Assembly: GCA_029936705.1 (NCBI GenBank)
Contig: JAPYSD010000021.1
Location: 1 to 17,911 of the forward strand
Source of the DNA: Croceicoccus sp.
GTDB lineage: Bacteria > Pseudomonadota > Alphaproteobacteria > Sphingomonadales > Sphingomonadaceae
Direction: 5' to 3'
DNA length: 17,911 nucleotides
The notes beneath the pieces were generated by a model. The model worked only from the letters and a program-made list of their open reading frames with translations, made no database searches and had not been told where the DNA came from. Of the stretch, positions 7,009 through 14,144 are shown in pieces. How positions within the stretch are numbered: the first letter of the stretch is position 1; each line of letters starts with the position of its first letter. A program made the position numbers and the translations under genes.

Positions 7009-8058
7009 ATGAACGAACTGACCAAGATCGAAACGACGCTCAAGGACTGGGAAACCGACCAGGAAGTGCGCTGGTGCCCCGGCTGCGGGGACTATGCGAT
7101 CCTGAAGGCGGTGCAGCGCACCCTGCCGCAGATCGGCGCCGACCCGGCCAAGACCGTGTTCGTCAGCGGGATCGGCTGTTCCAGCCGCTTTCCCTATTAC
7201 GTCGAAAGCTATGGGTTCCACACGATCCATGGCCGCGCGCCCGCATTCGTCACGGGCATCAAGCTGGCCAATCCCGAACTCGACATCTGGATGGTGACGG
7301 GCGACGGCGACGGCATGTCGATCGGCGGCAACCACACCATGCACCTGCTGCGCCGTAACGTGGATTGCCAGGTCCTGCTGTTCAACAACGAGATCTACGG
7401 CCTGACCAAGGGGCAGTATTCGCCCACCAGCCGCCGCGGCACCACCAGCCCGACCAGCCCCGGCGGCAGCGTCGACCGGCCCGCCAACCCCTGCGCATTC
7501 GCGTTGGGATCGGGGGCGCGTTTCGTGGCGCGCGGCTATGACGTGTCCAAGGACCTGGGCGACGTGCTGGTCGCCGCGCATGCGCACAAGGGCGCGGCCT
7601 TCATCGAAATCTTCCAGAACTGCATCGTCTATAACAAGGACGTGTTCGACGATTTCACGCAGAAGAAGGTCGCCGCCGAAACGCAGGTATGGGCGATCCA
7701 CGGCGAGCCGTTGGTGTTCGGCGCGGGCAAGGACAAGGTGCCGACCAAGGGGCTGGCGCTCGATACCAATGCCATGGCGCTGAAGATTGTCGACATTACC
7801 GACGGCGACTGGGAAGCGGCGGGGGTGATGGTCCACGACCAGACCAACCGCAGCCTTGCGCACATGCTGGTCGAGCTGGAATTCGGCCCGTTCCCGATGG
7901 TGCTGGGGGTTATCTACGACGATCCGCGTCCTACCTATGACGCGGCCATCGCCGAGCAGATGCAGGCCGCCCGCTCCAAGGGGAAGGGCGATCTGGCAGG
8001 ACTGCTGGCGAAGGGCCAGACCTGGACCGTTTCAGGCACAGCACAGGACCCCATCTAG
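7009..8058 (+). CDS. korB: 2-oxoacid:acceptor oxidoreductase, beta (TPP-binding) subunit
   Basis: This 349-residue catalytic subunit is the partner of KorA. RWCPGCGDYAILKA gives Cys23 and Cys26; with Cys57 (GIGCSSRFPYY) and Cys205 (FQNCIVYN) these are candidate ligands of the proximal 4Fe-4S cluster. The thiamine diphosphate/Mg motif starts GDGDGMSIGGNH (residues 98-109) and continues to NNEIYGLTKGQYSPTS. GRAPAFVTGIKLANP is also typical of KorB. AAGGA overlapping the korA stop is a ribosome binding site about 9 nt from the ATG. The next gene starts 3 nt after the stop. The complete motifs argue that the complex is functional; 2-oxoglutarate as substrate is likely but not proven by sequence reading. 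Confidence 0.93.
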   Translation: MNELTKIETTLKDWETDQEVRWCPGCGDYAILKAVQRTLPQIGADPAKTVFVSGIGCSSRFPYYVESYGFHTIHGRAPAFVTGIKLANPELDIWMVTGDGDGMSIGGNHTMHLLRRNVDCQVLLFNNEIYGLTKGQYSPTSRRGTTSPTSPGGSVDRPANPCAFALGSGARFVARGYDVSKDLGDVLVAAHAHKGAAFIEIFQNCIVYNKDVFDDFTQKKVAAETQVWAIHGEPLVFGAGKDKVPTKGLALDTNAMALKIVDITDGDWEAAGVMVHDQTNRSLAHMLVELEFGPFPMVLGVIYDDPRPTYDAAIAEQMQAARSKGKGDLAGLLAKGQTWTVSGTAQDPI

Positions 8059-8061
8059 ACC

Positions 8062-9168
8062 ATGTCGATCCTTTTCACCCCGTTCACGCTGCGGGGTCTG
8101 ACGATCCCCAACCGCATCGCCATGGCGCCGATGACGCGCAATTTCTCGCCCGGCGGGGTGCCGGGGGCGGACGTGGCCGAATATTATCGCCGCCGCGCCG
8201 AGGGCGGCGTCGGGCTGATCATTTCCGAGGGCACGGTGGTGAACCGGCCCGAGGCGCGCAACGACCAGGGCATTCCCTTCTTCCACGGCAAGGACGCGCT
8301 GGCCGGCTGGAGCAAGGTCGTCGATGCCGTGCACGGCGAAGGCGGGCTGTTCGCGCCGCAGATCTGGCACACCGGCCTGGTGCGCGAGCAGTTTCCCGAC
8401 AAGCCGCGCCCCTCGACGCCCGAGGGGCCGTCGGGCCTCTACCGCCCTGGCGAGCCATACGGCCAGGCGATGAGCGAGAAGGACGTGATCGACACCATCG
8501 CGGCCTTTGTCGAATCGGCGCGCGCCGCGGCGCAGATGGGCTGCGACGCGGTGGAGCTGCACGGCGCGCATGGCTATCTGATCGACCAGTTCTTCTGGGC
8601 AGGCACCAACCAGCGCAGCGACGCGTGGGGCGGGCCCGCGCTGGCCGACCGCACGAAATTCGCAGCCGAGATTGTGCATGCCGTGCGCGAGGCGATCGGC
8701 GATACGCCGCTGATCCTGCGCATCAGCCAGTGGAACCAGCAGGACTATACCCGCCGCCTGGCGCCGACGCCTGCCGAGCTGGAGGCGTGGACCCGGCCGC
8801 TGATCGATGCGGGCGCGGACATGCTGCATTGTTCGCAGCGCCGCTTCTGGGAGCCGGAATTCCCCGAGATCGACGGCGAGAACGGGCTGAACTTTGCCGG
8901 CTGGGTCAAGAAGCTGACCGGCGTGCCGACGATGAGCGTCGGATCGGTCGGGCTGTCGGACGATTTCTTCGGCGCGTTCCGGGGCCAGAATACCGATGCG
9001 AACACCGATCTCGGCCAGCTGGAACGCCGCATGGAAGCGGGCGATTTCGACATGATCGCGGTGGGCCGCGCGCTGATCGCCAATCCCGATTTCGTGGCGA
9101 AGGTCCGCGAAGGCAGGCTGGGCGAACTGGGCGGCTATCGCTCGGAAATGCTACAGGAACTTGCCTGA
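8062..9168 (+). CDS. Old Yellow Enzyme-family NADH:flavin oxidoreductase
   Basis: This 368-residue FMN-dependent TIM-barrel enzyme is predicted to reduce activated C=C bonds (enals, enones, nitro compounds) with NAD(P)H. FTLRGLTIPNRIAMAPMTRN is the family start. QIWHTG, the HGAHGYL active-site pair (His167 and His170), FFWAGTNQRSDAWGG and LRISQW follow in order. SVGSVGL and MIAVGRALIANPDF form the FMN phosphate site near the C-terminus. The ATG is only 3 nt after the korB stop and has only a weak AGGA upstream, so translation is probably coupled to korB. Its physiological substrate cannot be read from the sequence, and its place in the kor operon does not by itself show a shared pathway. Confidence 0.9.
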   Translation: MSILFTPFTLRGLTIPNRIAMAPMTRNFSPGGVPGADVAEYYRRRAEGGVGLIISEGTVVNRPEARNDQGIPFFHGKDALAGWSKVVDAVHGEGGLFAPQIWHTGLVREQFPDKPRPSTPEGPSGLYRPGEPYGQAMSEKDVIDTIAAFVESARAAAQMGCDAVELHGAHGYLIDQFFWAGTNQRSDAWGGPALADRTKFAAEIVHAVREAIGDTPLILRISQWNQQDYTRRLAPTPAELEAWTRPLIDAGADMLHCSQRRFWEPEFPEIDGENGLNFAGWVKKLTGVPTMSVGSVGLSDDFFGAFRGQNTDANTDLGQLERRMEAGDFDMIAVGRALIANPDFVAKVREGRLGELGGYRSEMLQELA

Positions 9169-9225
9169 GGGGTGTTCCAGACGAATTTTGAACAAAATCG
9201 GCCTCGGCCTGTTGGTCTTGTAAGG

Positions 9226-9242
9226 GGTGCCGGAACGGCACC
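9226..9242 (+). other. 7-bp hairpin in the 5' leader of the EF-hand lipoprotein gene
   Basis: GGTGCCG at 9226-9232 and CGGCACC at 9236-9242 form a perfect stem with a GAA loop, ending 9 nt before the AGGAGG. A second, AT-rich hairpin (ATTTT at 9185-9189, AAAAT at 9194-9198) lies upstream. Both sit in the 96-nt gap after the flavin oxidoreductase. I could not define a promoter here with confidence. Confidence 0.4.
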
Positions 9243-9264
9243 ATCACCAGCAGGAGGAGAATCG

Positions 9265-9897
9265 ATGAAGAAATTGATGTTTACGACGCTCGCCAGTGCC
9301 GCGGCCTTGACCCTTGCGGCATGCGGCAGCGAAGATGTGGAGAATACGCCGGTCGACGACGTCGACGAGCTGGTCGATGCCGATACGACCGAGCCCGGCT
9401 ATCCGGTGGGCGGCACGCTCAACACGGAGCAGCAGGCCGCGTTCGACGCGATGGACCGCCAGGCCGTCAGCGACGAGGTCGACATCAATTACGACGCCAT
9501 CCGGACCGAGCGGGTCGCCAATGCCGACCTGACGGCCGATGACGCGGCGGGCGGATCGGGATCGATGGCATCGTCCGACGCGGCGAGCGGCAGCGGATCG
9601 ATGGCCAGCGCCTCGACCGGGCCGGGCATGTCGGACATGCCGCCGCGCGGCGAGATGGATTTCGGCTGGCTGGACCGCAATGACGACGGCAAGCTGTCGG
9701 TGGCCGAATATGCCATCTGGGCCGTGCCGGTCGCACCCGGCGATCCCGCGCCGAACGACGCGAGGAAGCCGTATATGACCTCGGACGAGATCAACCAGGC
9801 GGGCGAGACGTTCTTCTATTTCGACCAGGACGGATCGACCTATCTGTCGCCGGAGGAATTCACCATGGCCCGCAATTCGGCCATGACCCCTTCCTGA
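9265..9897 (+). CDS. EF-hand calcium-binding lipoprotein (hypothetical)
   Basis: This 210-residue protein begins with a lipoprotein signal peptide, MKKLMFTTLASAAALTLAAC, with lipobox LAAC and Cys20 as the acylation site. An acidic segment follows (VDDVDELVDADTTE), then a low-complexity Gly/Ser/Ala linker with two GSGSMAS copies. Two EF-hand loops follow: DRNDDGKLSVAE (137-148) and DQDGSTYLSPEE (187-198), each with acidic residues at positions 1, 3 and 12. It is predicted to be membrane-anchored and periplasm-facing and to bind calcium. The start is set by AGGAGG at 9252-9257, 7 nt before the ATG; an in-frame upstream start at 9172 lacks the signal peptide context. The gene ends in a strong terminator, so it is probably a single transcription unit or the end of the kor one. 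Function is unknown. Confidence 0.8.
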   Translation: MKKLMFTTLASAAALTLAACGSEDVENTPVDDVDELVDADTTEPGYPVGGTLNTEQQAAFDAMDRQAVSDEVDINYDAIRTERVANADLTADDAAGGSGSMASSDAASGSGSMASASTGPGMSDMPPRGEMDFGWLDRNDDGKLSVAEYAIWAVPVAPGDPAPNDARKPYMTSDEINQAGETFFYFDQDGSTYLSPEEFTMARNSAMTPS

Positions 9898-9919
9898 CTA
9901 TCGCCTGATGCCGGACCAG

Positions 9920-9956
9920 CGGCGGCACTTCCCCAAGGGGCAGTGCCGCCGTTTTT
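9920..9956 (+). terminator. Rho-independent terminator
   Basis: CGGCGGCACT (9920-9929) pairs perfectly with AGTGCCGCCG (9942-9951). CCCC-AA-GGGG pairs within the loop, and TTTTT (9952-9956) follows directly. It lies 22 nt after the EF-hand lipoprotein stop and should end that transcript. Confidence 0.93.
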
Positions 9957-9969
9957 CGTGGGCCGCGTA

Positions 9970-9993
9970 TTGCCGCGAGGCAAGGCGCTTGCC
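9970..9993 (+). promoter_or_regulatory. Two mutually exclusive hairpins just before the YdjM-like start
   Basis: TTGCC (9970-9974) can pair with GGCAA (9979-9983) across a GCGA (GNRA-type) tetraloop. Alternatively GGCAAG (9979-9984) pairs with CTTGCC (9988-9993) across GCG. The two folds share the GGCAA strand. The second ends 11 nt before the ATG at 10005, where a ribosome binding site would be expected; no clear one is visible. Function as a switch is inference only. Confidence 0.3.
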
Positions 9994-10004
9994 ATCAGGC
10001 CGTG

Positions 10005-10907
10005 ATGGACAATCTGACGCATGGCCTCGTGGGCGCATTACTGGGGCAGGCTGGGCTGAAGCGCAGGACCGGGCTGGCGATGCCCGCGCTGATCTTCGGC
10101 GCGAACCTGCCCGATATCGACGCGGGCTGCGTGGTGTGGGGGACCGAGAGCCTGGCCATGCGGCGCGGGCTGACGCACGGGCCGATCGCGCTGGTGGTGC
10201 TGCCGCTGGCGCTGGCGGGGTTCCTGTGGTGGTTCGACCGCTGGCAGGCTGGGCGCGGCACGCGGCCCGATACGCGCCTTCCGGTACGTTTCGGCTGGCT
10301 ATTCGCGTTGGCCTTCCTTGCCTGCCTGACGCATCCGGCGCTCGACTGGATGAACGTCTATGGCATCCGCCTGCTGGAGCCGTTCTCGCACCGCTGGTTC
10401 CATGGCGACGTGCTGTTCATCATCGACGTCTGGCTGTGGGCGATGATGGGCGCTGGCGTCTGGCTGTCGCTGCGGCGCGAGAAGCGGGGCGGCGAGTGGC
10501 GCTTGCCTGCGCGGGCGGCGCTCGCGGGCGCGCTGGCCTATATCGGGGTGAACGCGGCGATCACCGCGTTAGAGGAGGGGCGCTTGTACGACACGGCGGA
10601 AGTCATCGCCCTGCCTCCCCCGGGCGCGTTCTGGGACCGCGGAGCCGCCGTGCGGACGCTGGACGGCGAGTGGATGGTCGCGGGATGGTCGGTGCGCGAC
10701 GTCGACCGCTGCCGCCTGCCCGACCCGCACATCGCCAGCGCAGGCAGGCCAGATGTCGCCGCCTTCCTGTTCTGGAGCCAGGCTCCCTTCGCGCTGCGGC
10801 GGGACAAGGGCGGCATCGCGATCCATGACGCACGCTTCTTCTTCGGGCCGTCGCGCGGCAATTTCCTGGTCGAGCTGCCCGATATGCCCTGCGTCCCGCT
10901 GAATTAG
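10005..10907 (+). CDS. YdjM-family membrane-bound metal-dependent hydrolase
   Basis: This 300-residue predicted inner-membrane protein begins with the hallmark MDNLTHGLVGALLG and continues with FGANLPDIDAG and RRGLTHGPIALVVLPLALAG, then LTHPALDWMNVYGIRLLEPFS. These His/Asp motifs are the putative metal site of the YdjM (LexA-binding/membrane hydrolase) family. Several hydrophobic segments follow (LPLALAGFLWWF, FGWLFALAFLACLTHPALDW, DVLFIIDVWLWAMMGAGVWL, AALAGALAYIGVNAAI). The C-terminal 110 residues form a soluble, Trp-rich domain ending in FVVEL-like sheet sequence. I chose ATG 10005; GTG at 10002 directly before it is an alternative. The biochemical activity of the family is not established. 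It lies between a terminator and the photolyase promoter. Confidence 0.82.
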   Translation: MDNLTHGLVGALLGQAGLKRRTGLAMPALIFGANLPDIDAGCVVWGTESLAMRRGLTHGPIALVVLPLALAGFLWWFDRWQAGRGTRPDTRLPVRFGWLFALAFLACLTHPALDWMNVYGIRLLEPFSHRWFHGDVLFIIDVWLWAMMGAGVWLSLRREKRGGEWRLPARAALAGALAYIGVNAAITALEEGRLYDTAEVIALPPPGAFWDRGAAVRTLDGEWMVAGWSVRDVDRCRLPDPHIASAGRPDVAAFLFWSQAPFALRRDKGGIAIHDARFFFGPSRGNFLVELPDMPCVPLN

Positions 10908-10932
10908 GAACCGCATCCTGGAAAGTCACGTT
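10907..10932 (+). promoter_or_regulatory. Predicted EcfG-type general stress promoter for photolyase
   Basis: GGAACC at 10907-10912 and CGTT at 10929-10932 are separated by 16 nt (17 nt from GGAAC). This matches the alphaproteobacterial EcfG consensus GGAAC-N16/17-cGTT at every conserved base. The start of transcription would fall near 10938-10941, at the ATG itself (10941), so the mRNA would be leaderless or nearly so. That agrees with the absence of a good Shine-Dalgarno sequence before the photolyase gene. The first G is the last base of the upstream stop codon. Confidence 0.55.
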
Positions 10933-10940
10933 CACCCAAT

Positions 10941-12326
10941 ATGACCGCCCCGCACATCGTATGGCTGCGCCGCGACCTGCGCCTTGCCGATCAGCCCGCC
11001 CTTTACGCCGCTGCCCAGGAAGGGCCGGTGATCTGCGTCTATGTCCTCGACGACGAAGGGGCGGGCAACCGCGCCATGGGCGGGGCTGCGCGCTGGTGGC
11101 TGCATCATTCGCTGGAGGCGATGGACCGCGAACTTGGCAAGCACCGCGCAAGGCTGATCCTGCGGCGCGGCGATGCGGTAGACGAGCTTTGCAAGCTGGC
11201 CGAGGAAACCGGCGCGGCCGCCGTCCATGCGATCCGGCATTACGAACCGTGGTGGAGGAAAGCGCAGGGCAAGCTGTCCGACCGGCTCGACCTGCGGCTC
11301 TATGACGGGAATTACCTGCTGCCGCCGGGCACGGTGACGACGGGGTCGGGCGATCCATACAAGATCTATACCCCCTTTGCGAAATCGGCACGCCAGTGCC
11401 TGCCCCAGCGCGAGGTGCTGGACGAACCCAGCCTCACCAATCCCGACGAATGGCCTGCGTCGGACAAACTTGACGACTGGAACCTGCTGCCGACCAAGCC
11501 TGACTGGGCCGCCGGTTTTCGCGATGCCTGGGAAGTCGGCGAAAGCGCGGCGATGGCGCAACTGGAGGAGTTCGCCGACCGGGTGAAGGACTACGAGGGC
11601 GACCGCAACCTGCCCTCCATCGACGGTTCGTCGCGCCTGTCGCCGCACCTGCATCACGGCGAGATCTCGCCCATGCAGGTCTGGGACCGGCTGACCCGCC
11701 ATACGGGCGAGGGGGCGGAGACGTTTCGCGGCGAATTGCTGTGGCGCGACTACACGCAGAACGTAATCTGCCAGTTCCCCGCCTATCCGTCCGAAAGCTA
11801 CCGCGACCTGGGGGGTGAGAAGCTGTGGCGCAATCCCAATCGCGGCCATCTGATCGCCGAGGAGCTGGAGGCCTGGCAGCAGGGGCGCACCGGCTATCCC
11901 ATCGTCGATGCGGGCATGCGGCAGCTGTGGCAGATCGGCTGGATGCACAACCGCGTCCGCATGATCGCGGCCAGTTTCCTTATCAAGCACCTGCTGATCG
12001 ACTGGCGGCACGGCGAGCAATGGTTCTGGGACTGCCTGGTCGATGCGGATTACGGCAATAACGGCGTGAACTGGCAATGGGTGGCGGGCACCGGCGTCGA
12101 TTCCAACATGTTCCCGCGCATCATGGCCCCGTTGTCGCAGTCCGAAAAATTCGACGCAGGCGATTACATCCGCGAATTCGTGCCCGAACTGGCCGACCTG
12201 CCCGACGAGCAGATCCACGACCCCGACGACGAGCATCGGCCCGATGATTATCCAGCCAAGATCATCGAACACCGCGAGGCGCGCGAGCGGGCCTTGTCTG
12301 CCTATCGCGAAGCCAAGGGGGAATAA
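10941..12326 (+). CDS. phrB: Deoxyribodipyrimidine photolyase (class I CPD type)
   Basis: This 461-residue FAD enzyme uses blue light to split cyclobutane pyrimidine dimers in DNA. The N-terminal alpha/beta domain, starting HIVWLRRDLRLADQPAL, would hold the antenna cofactor. The C-terminal helical FAD domain shows RLSPHLHHGEISP, ELLWRDYTQNV, the lesion-contact Trp in EELEAWQQGRTGYPIVDAGM, LWQIGWMHNRVRMIAASFL, then NWQWVAGTGVDSNMFPRI and SQSEKFDAGDYIREFVPEL. Length is close to the E. coli enzyme. The tryptophans expected for FAD photoreduction are present by eye. ATG 10941 has no strong ribosome binding site; a stress promoter immediately upstream suggests a leaderless message. The next gene, a CFA-synthase-like methyltransferase, follows on the same strand. 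Confidence 0.94.
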   Translation: MTAPHIVWLRRDLRLADQPALYAAAQEGPVICVYVLDDEGAGNRAMGGAARWWLHHSLEAMDRELGKHRARLILRRGDAVDELCKLAEETGAAAVHAIRHYEPWWRKAQGKLSDRLDLRLYDGNYLLPPGTVTTGSGDPYKIYTPFAKSARQCLPQREVLDEPSLTNPDEWPASDKLDDWNLLPTKPDWAAGFRDAWEVGESAAMAQLEEFADRVKDYEGDRNLPSIDGSSRLSPHLHHGEISPMQVWDRLTRHTGEGAETFRGELLWRDYTQNVICQFPAYPSESYRDLGGEKLWRNPNRGHLIAEELEAWQQGRTGYPIVDAGMRQLWQIGWMHNRVRMIAASFLIKHLLIDWRHGEQWFWDCLVDADYGNNGVNWQWVAGTGVDSNMFPRIMAPLSQSEKFDAGDYIREFVPELADLPDEQIHDPDDEHRPDDYPAKIIEHREARERALSAYREAKGE

Positions 12327-12376
12327 GGCGGGCAGCGAACTTGCCCGCTGCAAATCTGCTGCATATCTCTGGTTTC

Positions 12377-13609
12377 ATGGAGCGGCGGGGATTGCATCTG
12401 ACAGAGGCTGCGGGCGAGGACCGGGATTCGACCGGCCTGCTCGCGCGCGTGATTTCCGGCGGACAGGCCCGGATCCTGCAACGGATCGACCGCGGGCTGG
12501 CCACCGGGTCGATCACCGCGCGGCTGCCGAGCGGCGAGACCCGCGTGCTGGGCGGCAAGCGCAGCGGGTTCGACGTCGACATCACCGTGCACGACTGGCG
12601 CTGCGTGCTGCGGCTGGCGACGGGCGGTTCGGTCGGCTGGTACCGCGCCTGGGAAAAGGGCGAGTGGTCCAGCCCCGACCCGGTCAAGATCTTCGCGCTG
12701 TTCATGGCCAATGCCGCCACGCTGGGCAATGCGGGCCGCGCCAAGGGGCCGTGGCGCATGATCTCGCGCCTCTATCACCGCCTGCGGCGCAATACGAAGA
12801 CGGGCTCGCGTGAGAATATCGCGGCGCATTACGACCTGGGCAATGATTTCTATACGCCGTGGCTGGGCGGCACCATGGCCTATTCCAGTGCGATCTGGCG
12901 CGATGCGATGACGCTGGATGCCGCGCAGCAGGCCAAGATGAACGCGATGGCGAACCGGATCGAGGGCGCGCCGGGGCCGGGCGTGCTGGAAATCGGATGC
13001 GGCTGGGGCGCGCAGTCGGCCATGCTGGCACAGCGCGGGCACGAGGTGGAGGCGATCAGCCTGTCGGACGAGCAGCTCGCCTTTGCGCGCGAGGCCGCGC
13101 CCGAGGTCGAGTTCCGCAAGCAGGATTACCGCGACGTCGACGGCCGCTACGACGCGATCGTCAGCGTCGAGATGGTCGAGGCGCTGGGCCGCGAATACTG
13201 GCCCACCTTCATGGATTGCATCGCGCACAACCTGAAGCCGGGCGGGCGCGCGGCGATCCAGTTCATCTCGATCCGCGACGAATTGTTCGATTCCTATGCC
13301 CGCAGCGCGGATTTCATCCAGACCTATATCTTCCCCGGCGGCATGCTGATCCGCACGTCCGAATTCCGCCGTCTGGCGGAAGGGCGCGGGCTGGAATGGC
13401 GGGACGAGACGCGTTTCGGGCAGGATTACGCGCGCACGCTGGCCGACTGGCGCCTGCGGTTCGACCGCGCGGTAGAGCAGGGGCGCCTGCCTGCCGGGTT
13501 CGACGATGCGTTCACCCGGCTGTGGCGCTATTACCTGATGTATTGCGAAGGGGGTTTCCGCGGCGGCGGCATCGACGTCCACCAGGTCACGCTGGTGAAG
13601 CCCGCCTGA
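12377..13609 (+). CDS. CFA-synthase-family lipid methyltransferase
   Basis: This is a SAM-dependent enzyme of about 410 residues in the cyclopropane-fatty-acyl-phospholipid synthase family, predicted to modify unsaturated acyl chains of membrane phospholipids. AAHYDLGNDFYTPWLGGTMAYSSA, VLEIGCGWG (SAM motif I, about 203-211), the glutamate of VEMVEALGREYWP (Glu268), FIQTYIFPGGML and YCEGGFRGGGIDVHQVTL are conserved. The HTI motif whose His binds bicarbonate in E. coli Cfa appears here as QFISI (295-299). The product may therefore be a methylated or other modified fatty acid rather than a cyclopropane. The start is uncertain: ATG 12377, or TTG 12341 in the same frame; neither has a clear ribosome binding site. 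It lies 50 nt after photolyase, so co-transcription is likely. The phr-cfa pairing also occurs in the sigma-E/ChrR singlet-oxygen regulon of Rhodobacter. Confidence 0.85.
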   Translation: MERRGLHLTEAAGEDRDSTGLLARVISGGQARILQRIDRGLATGSITARLPSGETRVLGGKRSGFDVDITVHDWRCVLRLATGGSVGWYRAWEKGEWSSPDPVKIFALFMANAATLGNAGRAKGPWRMISRLYHRLRRNTKTGSRENIAAHYDLGNDFYTPWLGGTMAYSSAIWRDAMTLDAAQQAKMNAMANRIEGAPGPGVLEIGCGWGAQSAMLAQRGHEVEAISLSDEQLAFAREAAPEVEFRKQDYRDVDGRYDAIVSVEMVEALGREYWPTFMDCIAHNLKPGGRAAIQFISIRDELFDSYARSADFIQTYIFPGGMLIRTSEFRRLAEGRGLEWRDETRFGQDYARTLADWRLRFDRAVEQGRLPAGFDDAFTRLWRYYLMYCEGGFRGGGIDVHQVTLVKPA

Positions 13610-13623
13610 CGCGGCAGCCATCC

Positions 13624-13657
13624 GTTCCGCCGGGCGAGGAAGGGAACCCGGCGGAAC
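13624..13657. terminator. Perfect 11-bp inverted repeat between convergent genes
   Basis: GTTCCGCCGGG at 13624-13634 is the exact reverse complement of CCCGGCGGAAC at 13647-13657, around a 12-nt purine-rich loop. It sits 14 nt after the lipid methyltransferase stop and 10 nt after the PilZ stop on the other strand. That position suits a shared bidirectional terminator. Neither strand has a T-run after the stem, so termination may need help or the structure may only protect 3' ends. Confidence 0.55.
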
Positions 13658-13667
13658 GAAAGCGTGT

Positions 13668-14039
13668 TCAGACGACGCTGCGCTGGACGCTGCCCTCGCG
13701 GTAGCGCGCGACGATGTCGTCGTAGATCACAGGGCTGAGCAGGTTCTGGAACGCGCAGCCGACAAGGTTGCTCTGCCACCAGATGACTTCGCACTGCAGC
13801 GCTTCCAGTCCGGGCAGCTTCAGCCAGCACAGCGAACCGATCGCCAGCCGGTTGACGCATTGCGCGGAAAACCCGCCCAGCGACAGATCATTGACGGTAG
13901 AGGAAAATCCGTGGCCGCCGGTGGGCCGCAGCGTGGCGGGAATGGCCACCCGCAGGCGCGGGGCCGAGCGATCTTCCTGCGCGGCCTGGTAATACCGGCC
14001 GGTCGTGGTGTAACGATCCCTGGTTCTGAATTCGGTCAT
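13668..14039 (-). CDS. Single-domain PilZ protein (c-di-GMP binding predicted)
   Basis: This 123-residue reverse-strand protein consists of little more than a PilZ domain. The RxxxR motif is present as RSAPR (in EDRSAPRLRVAIPATL, about residues 24-28), and the second motif D/NxSxxG is DLSLGG. Both halves of the c-di-GMP site are intact, so it probably binds the nucleotide and signals to a partner in motility, adhesion or polysaccharide production. The ending VGCAFQNLLSPVIYDDIVARY is typical of the small PilZ proteins of this bacterial group. The start ATG at 14039 has GAAGGA (14048-14053, reverse strand) 8 nt upstream. A TATACT (-10-like) sequence lies on the reverse strand around 14116-14121 but has no good -35. 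No partner is adjacent. Confidence 0.87.
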   Translation of the reverse strand: MTEFRTRDRYTTTGRYYQAAQEDRSAPRLRVAIPATLRPTGGHGFSSTVNDLSLGGFSAQCVNRLAIGSLCWLKLPGLEALQCEVIWWQSNLVGCAFQNLLSPVIYDDIVARYREGSVQRSVV

Positions 14040-14144
14040 GGCCGCTGTCCTTCTCGCACAACGAAACGATGGCCCGATACCGGTTTGGTGGGTTCAGACC
14101 GTTCCTGATTGGGACAGTATAGACAAAACGAGGTTATTATTTGG

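Noticed and set aside
9156..9178. GGAAC...GTTCC inverted repeat over the end of the flavin oxidoreductase gene
   Set aside because: It is only 5 bp with a 13-nt loop and no T-run, and the spacing does not fit an EcfG promoter on either strand.
10932..13621. Two long reverse open frames (473 and 439 codons) antisense to photolyase and the lipid methyltransferase
   Set aside because: They are shadow frames of well-conserved forward genes, rich in His/Arg/Gln/Ala.
13643..13667. GGAAC followed by TGTT, another EcfG-like pattern
   Set aside because: The GGAAC is part of the 11-bp inverted repeat, the second box is poor, and it would transcribe antisense into the PilZ gene.
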